Source: Aspidapion aeneum (taxonomy: Eukaryota; Arthropoda; Insecta; Coleoptera; Brentidae). From it: a DNA stretch of 64,000 nucleotides. Under the pieces are notes generated by a model that had not been told where the DNA came from, ran no database searches, and was given only the letters and a program-made list of their open reading frames with translations. The DNA is taken from assembly GCA_963576565.1 (NCBI GenBank), contig OY755038.1, positions 68,400,908 to 68,464,907 of the forward strand, written 5' to 3'. A program made the translations under genes and the position numbers. This document shows positions 1 through 8,873 of this stretch, in pieces. The stretch's first letter is position 1. Each line of letters starts with the position of its first letter.

Positions 1-903
1 ATTTTGCATGAGTTGAACTGATTCTAAGGCCCTACAATGATTTTTGAGGAACTCTGTAAGGTTTTCGTAGGTAGGAAGCTCCATTTTACTATATTCTATC
101 TCAAAAGAAGTTCGTATTGAGGTAGTTAAACGCGAAAGAAGCATGTTGAAAAGTATGAAATCCCAATGTTGAGTTGGAAAACCTAATAACTCTAAAGCAG
201 AGATATTTTCATTAAAACTATCGAGTAAAGTTCTAAGATCCTTGGAAGAGCAATTATTTTTTAAGGGAACCGTACTATTTACGGTGTTCCAGTAGCTTGT
301 TGCCAAAAGTCTTTTGTTTTGGTATCGATCTACTAGTGTTTGAAAAGCAATATTGTAATTATTATCATTAATAGGCAAGTGTTTTATTAAACTGAGTGGT
401 TCACCTCTTAAATATGAAATTAAATGTCTAAATTTCCTTACTGGAGGCATATTAGTGTTGTGCACTAATGAGCAAAACATATCATAAAAAGTGACCCACT
501 TTAATAAAGTGCCATCGTAACAAGGGACATCTAATTTTAATAGATCCTTGTATTCATGACTGTTTGTTTGATTTTGAAGAGATACAAAATTGCCTTGTAA
601 ATAATTTTGTTCTGGAAAAAGTTGATTGAAAATACTTTTAGTTTGAAAATAAAAATTGTCTGTATCTTCTCGCACCTTGTCTTGCACTTTATATTCGTTA
701 TCGTCCTCCACTAGGCTAATAACGTCATTGTGCAGTTTTTTAAACTCATCATAAAATTCTTCCAAGTTCTCATACCTTGTTTTGAAAATAGATTTTACAT
801 TTGAATCAGTCTGGGCCTTTATGGCTGCAGTGTATGTCTCGGTAATCCTCGTAACATAAACTGTACGTTTTTGCACTGCCTTATCCAGGCCGGTTTTAGT
901 CAT
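1..903 (-). CDS. BEL/Pao element A, gag polyprotein N-terminal part (runs off the window)
   Basis: The reverse strand is open for 301 codons from an ATG at 903 to the window edge, with no stop in this frame. The protein begins MTKTGLDKAVQKR and continues into a gag-like domain. It shares a pattern with the gag of elements B and C here: a short basic N-terminus, an acidic stretch around residues 60-70, and a later 'RYQNKR...SYW' block also present in B as 'RYDNKR..AVSYW'. This is the structural gag region of a BEL/Pao retrotransposon that packages the element RNA. An LTR and primer binding site lie directly upstream (1225-1715), and the element sits inside element B. The lack of any stop suggests a fairly recent insertion. 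Protease, RT and integrase would lie left of the window and cannot be seen. Confidence 0.85.
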   Translation of the reverse strand, partial: MTKTGLDKAVQKRTVYVTRITETYTAAIKAQTDSNVKSIFKTRYENLEEFYDEFKKLHNDVISLVEDDNEYKVQDKVREDTDNFYFQTKSIFNQLFPEQNYLQGNFVSLQNQTNSHEYKDLLKLDVPCYDGTLLKWVTFYDMFCSLVHNTNMPPVRKFRHLISYLRGEPLSLIKHLPINDNNYNIAFQTLVDRYQNKRLLATSYWNTVNSTVPLKNNCSSKDLRTLLDSFNENISALELLGFPTQHWDFILFNMLLSRLTTSIRTSFEIEYSKMELPTYENLTEFLKNHCRALESVQLMQN

Positions 904-1224
904 TTTAATTGATTAATTAGTAATAAATATTATCACTGAACACTAAAACGTTTTTCAGAATTTCTTATTATTTTATTTTATTTTGTTTTTACCTTCGTTC
1001 ACTCGCCCGTAGGTAAACAAAAAACAGTTGTTGTTGTCGACCGCGACCTTTAAATTTTTAAACTGCAGAAATCGATAAAATTTTTAAACATGTGTTAGGA
1101 AAGGCGTGTCGCTTCGTCACTGATAAAGCCTGCCCCTTTTGGGTTGGTCCTTAATGGCGTCTTAAAATTTTTAGATTTTTGGTTTAAGAAAAATGAATTT
1201 TGATTTTTGTTGTATTTTTTTTGA
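904..1224 (-). other. 5' leader of BEL/Pao element A
   Basis: This non-coding stretch lies between the primer binding site and the gag start. On the minus strand it ends in an AT-rich segment just before the ATG at 903. I see no other gene in it. Confidence 0.6.
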
Positions 1225-1244
1225 ATATTTGGATAGAAGGACCA
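1225..1244 (-). promoter_or_regulatory. Primer binding site of BEL element A (tRNA-Tyr-like)
   Basis: On the minus strand the LTR ends in CA (1252-1251), six bases follow, and then TGGTCCTTC begins at 1244. About 15 of 20 positions match the complement of the tRNA-Tyr 3' end, the first nine perfectly. It has the same position and spacing as the exact site of element B. Confidence 0.6.
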
Positions 1245-1250
1245 TAAAAA

Positions 1251-1715
1251 TGTATGCGCAAGACATACACCCGTTCGATAGCTTTAGGCACTGGTTAAAC
1301 TTTTACGCATTAAGGATAAAAATGGAAAATAACGCGAGAACCATACAAAATGTCGATTGACACCTACCTTGGTTTTTTCTCGGCGGTACAAATTCCATTC
1401 ACTGGGCGCCCAGGCTTCTACCAGAGTTCTTGAGTTGATCGAAATCACTTTGAGGAGTTGAGGTAACGGATTGGAATGATTTTAGAATTGATTGGCACTA
1501 ATTGTAATTGATTGAATTGTAGTTTTGGAAAAACCGAGTAAACACGCCGGTTTCAATATGGAGGCTACGATGATCTCTCTTGTCATCGCGCCGGTGGGTT
1601 GCGCACTGTCTATCCGCGCACTTTGCGGTGTCACGTGACAACCTGTATGGCTCAGTGCAACGGAATAATTAATATTTAGGAAAATTAACTAAGTATTATT
1701 TGTCTTGCACGTACA
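1251..1715 (-). mobile_element. 5' LTR of BEL/Pao element A
   Basis: On the minus strand this begins TGTACGTGCAAG at 1715, exactly where the RNase H coding of element B breaks off, and ends in CA at 1251 just before the primer binding site. Its 465 bp are close to the 459-463 bp of element C. The 3' LTR is outside the window, so the boundaries are inferred from the TG/CA ends, the break in B and the primer site, not from an LTR pair. Confidence 0.65.
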
Positions 1716-4700
1716 ACTGATTCTTTTTATGGGAGCGACTTTCGATTTTGCGCACACAAAATACGTTTTAATATCTCCGTTTTGATAAACAATACGAAAA
1801 TAAACCGCCGCACACATACCGCGCTCGGATGCATCGCTAAATCCAACAATTTGACAAAATTGAAAATTAGAGAGATCAATCATTCTTGGGATATAAAAAT
1901 CAGAAAATAATTTGAGTTCTTCTTCGAATTTTTTCCACTTGGAAATTATTTCCGGGGGTGCTAACTGATCCCAATCTAACTTTATAAACCATAAGTACTG
2001 GATTAAATTTTTTGCAAAAAACGTAACCGGTGTAAGAAAACCTAAAGGGTCAAAGCATTTCGCAAGGGTACTAAGCAAATTACGCTTAGTGCAAATTTTT
2101 GTATTATAATTAAAAGAATAAAAAAAGTTATCACTTTGAGGGTTCCACCTCAAGCCTAAAATTTTTAGAGAGTTTGCATCCTCTCGATCCAAAGAAAAGT
2201 CTTTGGTTTGTATGTGGGTTGCAGGCAAGTCTGCAAGCAATTTGGGTTCGTTTGATGCCCATTTTTTCAGTTCAAATCCGCCTCGCCCTAATAACTCAAT
2301 TAATTGATTTTTCATAAGCATGATTTTATTAAAATCTGCGCAACTCACTGCGCAGTCGTCTATATAGACGCTGTCCTTTAAAATCGCAGAAGCCAACGGT
2401 AAGTCTTGATAATCATCGGCTAATTTAAGCAAGGTTCGAATTGCTAAATATGGAGAACAGTTTACCCCGAAAGTCAAAGTTTTTAATTCGTAATCTTGCA
2501 CCGATTCTTCAGAATTAAAACGCCATAATATTCGTTGGTATTTGTGTTGATTTTCCTCCACATTTATCATTCTGTACATTTTAGAAATATCGCTAACAAA
2601 ACAATATTTATGTAGCCGAAAATTAAGCAAAATTTTAACTAAATCTCCTTGTAGTTTAGGACCCGTGTGAAGGGCTTGATTTAGGCTAGGCTTATTTAAA
2701 GAATGACCCGATGCGTCAAAGACAGGACGAACAGGCGTGCTACTCGAGCTTTCTTTTATAACCGCATGGTGAGCAATATAAAAATATTCATGAATTTCTG
2801 AGTTATTAGGGGGTGAAACTGCACGCATGTGACCCATATCCAAGTATTCTTGCATTACTTGTGAGTAAGAAGTAAATAATTTTTTATCATTTAGCAAACG
2901 TTTTTCAAGCGAGTACAACCGACGCAAAGCAAGGGTTCGGGTACCGCCGAAATCAACGGGATTGATTTTAAAAGGCAACGAAACGGTGTATCTACCGTCC
3001 ACATCGCGTATAGTCGTTTTTTCAAAATATTTTTCGCAAAAAATATCTGAAGGTGACTTTTTCTCCACCGTAGGAACCTCTTCCAACTCCCAGAATTTTT
3101 GCAAAGTATTATTTAAATCAGGAGTGGAAATAGTTGCCATAAAAGTAGAAATATTTTTTGATGCAAAAGCAGCATTTTGCAGAGGCATTTTTCCGAGCAA
3201 AGTCCATCCGAAGACTGTATTAATACAAGAGGGGGTGTCTGGACCGAAATAAAGTCTACCTTCCTCTAAAAGTGATCCATAAAGGTCCGCGCCAATAAGA
3301 AGCTGAATTCCAGCTTGATTATACCAACTGGGATCAGCTAATTTTAGACCAGTTAAGTAGTGCAAAGAATTTTGGTTAAAAGATACACTTGGCATTTTAT
3401 CGCAAACTTGGTATATTAATACAGGTTCTAGACTAAAAATTTTCGATTTATTATCGATAGCAGCAATTTTACAATGCACCGCATGGCGCGCCGTAGTAGA
3501 CATATCTCCTAAACCGTTTACATTAAGCGAAATGTTGGATTTAGGAAGTCCGAGTGCATTCGCACATTTTTTCGTTATAAAGGAGCACATGGCGCCATTA
3601 TCCAAGATGGCGCGTATTTCGTGCCAATTTCCGTATGCATCACGGATGTGCAGCAAAGCAGTGCAAAGCAACGTGTCATAGTCGCCAAGCACAGTACCCG
3701 CGTGAATAGATTTATTTTCAGTAATTTGATTTTCTACGGGGTTAGTTTGTGATCCACTAGACGTCACAGAAGAAGAAGCAATCACCGAAGCTGGGGAGTT
3801 AATTTTTAAGCATAAACGACTGTGGTGATTTAAAAAACAAAATCTACATCTTTTTTGTGAAGTGCACGAGTTTACTTGATGAAAACTAGCCATGCAGTTG
3901 GTGCATCCCTTATTATTTCTAATAAAATCAATGCGTTCTTGAATTGGTTTCACTAAAAAAGATTCACAGCTAAAAATCAGATGTGTATTTTTTGCTTTGC
4001 AGTAGAAACACGTGTTTTGTTTGGAATTTGGAGTTTTTTGTGACTGTCTGTTCGCAAGTAAAACTGTTTTATTTCGTGGATTACGGGGGGATCTCGAGAA
4101 GTTCCCTAGTCGTGAGTTTTGAACATTATCTTGTTCCATAGACAAAGATAAAGATTCAAGAGACGTGCAATGTTGCTCTAAAAATTTGTAAATATCTTCG
4201 TATTTTGGCATTAAATTAGAAGCGTGATTTTGTTCAAATAACTTACGCGTTTCGGGATCTAATCGATCCAAAAGCATGTTCGCAGTAATAAAGCACCAAC
4301 TATGGGTCGCATATCCCATATTTTTTAAGCAATCAAGGTTTTCCTTGAACGTATCTAGCATTTTGCGCAATTCTAAAACGTCATCATTGGATAGCCGAGG
4401 TGAGTTTTCGATAGATTTCCAGTAAGAAACCGCACGCAAGCGCTTATTGTCATATCTGGAAATCAGCGTATCGTAGCAAAGTAAATAATTATTTCCTTCA
4501 AGAGGTATATTTTTAATTAAATTTAAAGCAGGGCCTCTTAAAATCGTACGTAAATATTTAAACTTCTCAATGTCCGAGCTCTTACGCGTATGCACAACCG
4601 CATTGTAAATCTCAATAAAGCTTGGAAACTCCTCAACATCGCCCGAAAAAGGAGGGACATTTAACTTGGGAAGAGAAAATTCTGGTTCCGGAAAAATAAT

Positions 4701-5054
4701 TGTTTGATTATTTACCTCATTGTGGCTTCGATTTATTTCTTCAGCCTCCACCTCAAATAAATCATAGTGCAAAGCCTCAACCTCTACGCATCTATCCAAA
4801 AAATCATTTTGTATTTTATTCTGAGCTTCCAGAGCTTCAGAATCGTCTGAAATCAAGATCAGTAAAGCATTATGATGCTTTTCAAAGCTCTTACAACAAG
4901 AACAAAGTTTTTTAAAGTTAACTTTAAACTTTGTGTGAGCAGCTGGATTTGTTTTCGCCTGATTGGCATAGTGTTCAAGCACACTCAACTGATTGATTGC
5001 AGTTTGACGCAAGGCCTTAGCCGAGCTTACCTTTTTTTCGGTATCGTTTACCAT
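1689..5054 (-). CDS. BEL/Pao element B, gag-pol polyprotein, cut off in RNase H
   Basis: This is an uninterrupted 1121-residue frame. Residues 1-330 are gag. Cysteine/histidine knuckles follow at about 349-363 and 403-415. An aspartic protease with D485-N-G (usually DSG or DTG) is followed by a reverse transcriptase with D822 in 'FVSDISKMYR' and the YIDD box at 897-900. The RNase H start has D1074 in 'GFSDAS'. The family copies its RNA through a tRNA primer and integrates as double-stranded DNA. The last recognisable family residues are 'AKSKVAPIKRIS'; the final nine codons and stop come from the LTR of element A inserted at about 1716. RNase H and integrase are therefore lost to the left. 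Apart from that insertion the frame is intact, so B was probably active not long before it was hit. The start was chosen as the first ATG after a non-coding leader. Confidence 0.93.
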   Translation of the reverse strand: MVNDTEKKVSSAKALRQTAINQLSVLEHYANQAKTNPAAHTKFKVNFKKLCSCCKSFEKHHNALLILISDDSEALEAQNKIQNDFLDRCVEVEALHYDLFEVEAEEINRSHNEVNNQTIIFPEPEFSLPKLNVPPFSGDVEEFPSFIEIYNAVVHTRKSSDIEKFKYLRTILRGPALNLIKNIPLEGNNYLLCYDTLISRYDNKRLRAVSYWKSIENSPRLSNDDVLELRKMLDTFKENLDCLKNMGYATHSWCFITANMLLDRLDPETRKLFEQNHASNLMPKYEDIYKFLEQHCTSLESLSLSMEQDNVQNSRLGNFSRSPRNPRNKTVLLANRQSQKTPNSKQNTCFYCKAKNTHLIFSCESFLVKPIQERIDFIRNNKGCTNCMASFHQVNSCTSQKRCRFCFLNHHSRLCLKINSPASVIASSSVTSSGSQTNPVENQITENKSIHAGTVLGDYDTLLCTALLHIRDAYGNWHEIRAILDNGAMCSFITKKCANALGLPKSNISLNVNGLGDMSTTARHAVHCKIAAIDNKSKIFSLEPVLIYQVCDKMPSVSFNQNSLHYLTGLKLADPSWYNQAGIQLLIGADLYGSLLEEGRLYFGPDTPSCINTVFGWTLLGKMPLQNAAFASKNISTFMATISTPDLNNTLQKFWELEEVPTVEKKSPSDIFCEKYFEKTTIRDVDGRYTVSLPFKINPVDFGGTRTLALRRLYSLEKRLLNDKKLFTSYSQVMQEYLDMGHMRAVSPPNNSEIHEYFYIAHHAVIKESSSSTPVRPVFDASGHSLNKPSLNQALHTGPKLQGDLVKILLNFRLHKYCFVSDISKMYRMINVEENQHKYQRILWRFNSEESVQDYELKTLTFGVNCSPYLAIRTLLKLADDYQDLPLASAILKDSVYIDDCAVSCADFNKIMLMKNQLIELLGRGGFELKKWASNEPKLLADLPATHIQTKDFSLDREDANSLKILGLRWNPQSDNFFYSFNYNTKICTKRNLLSTLAKCFDPLGFLTPVTFFAKNLIQYLWFIKLDWDQLAPPEIISKWKKFEEELKLFSDFYIPRMIDLSNFQFCQIVGFSDASERGMCAAVYFRIVYQNGDIKTYFVCAKSKVAPIKRISCTCKTNNT

Positions 5055-5555
5055 TTTAAAAGGTTAAAGTGTAAAGTAAAGCAATAGTTAACAAGGGAAG
5101 CAAATTTAAAAAATATATCGTATTACTTTTCAAATTCCCTCGTAAACCAAGATTCAAAGCAATATTAAAAGGCCAGCGGCTTTTAGCAAATATTGAGTAA
5201 AGAACAGCAAGTTTTTAGCAAAAAGTATAAATGCTAATAAATATGCACAAAAAATTTAGCAACTGATAAGAGTTTCTGAATTTGTATAGGTACGCAAGGA
5301 AACGCAAGCCTTACATACATCGACAGCGCAAAAAATTTTAATTTTGAAAAAAAGTAAATTTTTCAAAATTTGTATGCAATTTGTATATTGCACAAATAAA
5401 AAATGCAGTGCAAGTTGGTACGTGCAACGTACAATAGACACACCGTAGATAAAATGTAAAACCTAAGATATGCCTTGTCTCAAAAAGACGCAAAGTAAAG
5501 TCCTAACTTCAAACACAATTATGCAACTCTGAGAGCACCTATTACGCAGAACGGG
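5055..5555 (-). other. 5' leader of BEL/Pao element B
   Basis: About 500 bases of AT-rich non-coding sequence lie between the primer binding site and the gag start of B. I see no other gene. Confidence 0.55.
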
Positions 5556-5575
5556 AAATCCGGCTCGAAGGACCA
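5556..5575 (-). promoter_or_regulatory. Primer binding site of BEL element B, exact tRNA-Tyr match
   Basis: The plus strand reads AAATCCGGCTCGAAGGACCA, which is the known 3' end of animal tRNA-Tyr with its added CCA. The minus strand is thus a 20-base site to which that tRNA can anneal to prime reverse transcription. It lies five bases after the CA end of the LTR at 5581. This is not a tRNA gene, because the rest of the cloverleaf is absent. Confidence 0.88.
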
Positions 5576-5580
5576 AAAAA

Positions 5581-5867
5581 TGGTCGGTCGAGCCGTCTTT
5601 CGCATGAAAAAGTCAACAAACCAACCGAACTGTAGCAATAGGGATCTCCAGTCCAATAGTTCCCACTCTTAGGTTACACTTTTGTGTTTTTAGTTAGGAA
5701 TAGTAGCATAGGGAATAAGTAAAAAATGTAAAGAAACGCAACTCAAAAACACTTTGACTTACCCTTGGATGAAAGGAACTTGGTACATGGACAACTGCAC
5801 AGTCGAATCCAAATAATTCCAATCAAAGTAGTAGCAGTAGCACTTCAAAGCAATTCATAAATGTTTA
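5581..5867 (-). mobile_element. 5' LTR of BEL/Pao element B, outer end unresolved
   Basis: The inner end (CA on the minus strand at 5582-5581) is fixed by the primer binding site. With no second LTR in the window the outer end is a guess. Minus-strand TGT starts are possible at about 5677, 5795 and 5867, and the lengths of A and C would put it near 6040. Confidence 0.35.
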
Positions 5868-6324
5868 TACACGACCGCTGTCTTAAAAAGCACGCATGTG
5901 ATTTCACTTGGCGATCAATATATATCACTGGTATGGAGAGTACCCCAAATATTCGCATGAGATCCGTATAGCAAGACGGACTTTGGAGCACTGCTGTATG
6001 CAGCAATATAGCAGTAAAAAGGTATGTATAAAATTAGGAAAAAAACTTAAATTAAAAAAGGATGGAAAATGGATATACTCAAGGTAGAAAAAAAAGTAAA
6101 AATAATAAAGTAAAGTCAATGCATTCTTGAGCATATAATTCACGGCGCAAATTCAAATTTTTACCCTTTTTGTAGGCAAGGCATATCTTAGTAACTAAAT
6201 TAGTTTAAACCAAGAAATAAAAGTAACTTTAAGTATAAAGTTTGAGCATAACTCTAGCAAAAAAAAGAAAATAAAAAGCATTCTAATTTAGATAAATGTC
6301 TCTAAATTTTATATCTTAAAACTA

Positions 6325-6530
6325 AACGCCGGGACGAAGCAATAGGAACTATGATAAAGCTATAGGACAAAATTTAAAAACACGACAATTTTAATTTATT
6401 TCCCTCCCCTATACATGTAAAGTTATGTAAAAGTAACATTGTGCACTTTCAGAAACGCTCGAGAACTGAGCTTTGGAAGGCTGATAGGAACTACGATAAA
6501 ACCATGGAAAAAAATTTAAAAACCTCAAAA
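6325..6530 (-). repeat. Two degenerate copies of a repeat also found at 29240-29690
   Basis: The phrase 'ataggaactatgataaa...ccctatacatgtaaagttatgtaaaagtaacattgtgca' appears here in reverse orientation to the tandem units at 29240-29690. It is non-coding. Confidence 0.55.
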
Positions 6531-6627
6531 ATTTAAGTAAGGCATTGCAAAAGTTTTGAACAATATTTCGCATATTTTACTACTTTAAAAATTAAGTATT
6601 ATCCAATTCCTTTAAAAAAGTAGTGAA

Positions 6628-6993
6628 ATCATAACAAAAACATTTCATGTAAAAAAAGCCAAGTACGCGAAAATGGCATTCCGTAAAAAGAATTGAGATA
6701 AATGTAAAGCCAAGTTCTCCAATACAAATTTCAAAATGAAAGGTTCTTGCTAGTTTGGAAATATTTTCTAAACTTGGCTATTACGGCTGTAAATGACTCT
6801 TACAGTGCTAAATTGAACATAAAGAAGTTTGGCTGGAATAGCAAAGTTTAAAAAAACATTTCCAAACTATTAAGAACCTTTCATTTTGAAATTTGTATTG
6901 GAGAACTTGGCTTAACTTTTAACTCAATTCTTTTTACGGAATGCCATTTTCGCGTACTTGGCTTTTTTTTACATGAAATGTTTTTGTTATGAT
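6628..6993. mobile_element. Palindromic MITE (foldback), arms about 135 bp
   Basis: The left arm (6628-6765) starts ATCATAACAAAAACATTTCATG and its near-perfect reverse complement runs 6855-6993. A loop of about 90 bases lies between. There is no coding capacity, so it is a non-autonomous DNA element. A diverged piece of one arm recurs at 11194-11270. I could not define a target duplication. Confidence 0.85.
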
Positions 6994-7179
6994 ATTAAAA
7001 ATATGTTTCAAGACATGTAAAATTCATTTGTTTCAAGAGGTAAAATGCATTGACAGCACCTTAGTAACATCTCAATACTTATTTGGTAAACCCCTACTGC
7101 CTTAAACTTAATAGATATAGCAGTACATTATTTATCTCATTATCAGATATTATTCTATTAGCACCTATCATTTAAAAAA

Positions 7180-8310
7180 TGTTGAATTAGGTTTTTGTCA
7201 GGAATATCTTGAGTAGTTGATGCGTTGATAAAAAAATCGTTGACATCCTCAGAGTTTTTTAATTCATTTGGAATGGTAGTTTTGACACTAGAGTATATGT
7301 CACACCACAAGGTTATTTTATTGGTGGTTGTAGATTTGTAAATATAATCTTCTTTTTCATTTAGTTGCGGAATTAAATTTACTTTTTATCGTTTTATAAA
7401 AAGTAAATATGGCAGAATTGTTTCGCTTAAACCTAGCTAGAGCCCTGTCTTTTTGTGTCATTAAAAGTTTTATGTTTCCTGTTAACCGCAGATATTCCTG
7501 TCTTAACAGTTTTAATATGTGCGTGATGATGATATAAATCAAAAATTAGTTTGTTAAAAATATCAAGCTTAATATCAATATCACCATATAAATGGAGGAA
7601 AAATCAATATTTTTGGCTCAATATCAAAAATATCTTGTTTGAAAACTCTAAAATATCTAAAAGTTAAAAAAATGGTTCTATTTTTGGTTTTTTGACATAA
7701 ACATTAAAAAATACTAAGCAATAATCAGCTAGTTTTGACTTTTGGACCTCTGACGACCTGATTGGCAGATTATTTGTAATAATTTAATTATAAGGAAATT
7801 TTTGGATGACCCTGTTATGCGAGTTAACTCCATGATGATTTGTATCATATCAAAACCTTCGAGAATTCTTGTGAGTTTTTTAGATCCACAGAGATAAAAA
7901 TTTAACTGATTATTATTAATGTCACCTAAATAGATTACTTTGGAGTACTGGGCGGCAACTATAAATAACGATTCTTCAAAAGAAGTAATAAATGAGGTTT
8001 CCTGTTTTCTAGGCGGTCTATAAAACTTACCAATTGCAATGTTTTCACTCGCTAACTTTAAAAAAAGCCAAATTTGTTCACTATTTTGAGTTTCCGGAAA
8101 ATCTATTTGCTTTAACATAAACTGCAATACCACCCCCACCCCCACCTTGTCCAAGTGATTCTATCACACAGTCATATCAGACAGTAACCGGATATATTTA
8201 TAATATCGGAATTATTTTGAGGAGTAAGCCAAGATTCAGAGATCGTAATAATGTCAAATTTAGTGTAGACCTCGAGTTTAAATGTGAGTGAAGTTAAATA
8301 TTAAAGAACC
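7180..8310 (-). pseudogene. Jockey/CR1-type LINE ORF2 fragment (endonuclease and linker)
   Basis: Reading from 8310 downwards, the translation gives 'FDIITISESWLTP' (8280-8230 region), then after a shift the 141-residue piece at 7729-8154. That piece has 'IAIGKFYRPPR' and 'VIYLGDINNNQLN', typical of the AP-like endonuclease that nicks the target for LINE insertion. A linker with 'MTQKDRALARFKRNN..FTFYKTIK' follows at 7357-7542 and continues to about 7180. An AT-rich stretch at 7560-7720 breaks the frame. The reverse transcriptase is missing; the fragment ends shortly before the palindromic MITE at 6628-6993. It is dead. Confidence 0.8.
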
Positions 8311-8667
8311 GGCATTAATGTGACATTTTTTTCGGTGCCATATTTGCTGTAAATTTAATTTAATTTAATTAGTAAAAAATACAAAATGTTATTTAAATGT
8401 TAATTAAAAACGAAATTTACTGGATGTATTAATTTAAAAAAACTGGAATTTTTTTAATAGTCTTAATGATATGATATTGATTAAATTAAATTTAAAATTA
8501 AAGCTTACAGTTTATTTGGTTATTCTGTATTAAAGAATCATGAACAAAATATAGAATCAACCTAAGAAATAATTTTGTTTTTCATATGTGATCTTTTTTT
8601 TTTCTTCAAATTAGCGCATCGACCACGAAGGATCATTAGCGCACGATGATAAGATAATCTTGGTATT

Positions 8668-8873
8668 TTATATACATTGTAATAACTTACAGTCTTTTAA
8701 AAAGGCAAGCACACTGTTTGTATTTTCAATTTTGTTGTTTAGTAAAACACTGATGTTTCTAGATAGTTTATGTTTTTGTCTTTCGTTTATATACGATACG
8801 CAATCGATTAATATATGCTTTATCGTAATAATTTCTCGACACTGTTTCACATTCAGGGGGGGGTTATTTTTTT
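8668..8873 (-). pseudogene. C-terminal tail of the I-type LINE ORF2
   Basis: After a frameshift near 8870 the ORF2 continues with 'CREIITIKHILIDCVSYINERQKH' and stops at 8668. This is the Cys/His-containing C-terminal region seen after 'LRIGHTKLT' in this LINE group. It belongs to the gene at 8874-10547. Confidence 0.7.

Noticed and set aside
5556..5575. A tRNA-Tyr gene
   Set aside because: Only the 20-nt 3' end with CCA is present, placed after an LTR. The D-arm, anticodon arm and acceptor 5' strand are missing, so it is a primer binding site.
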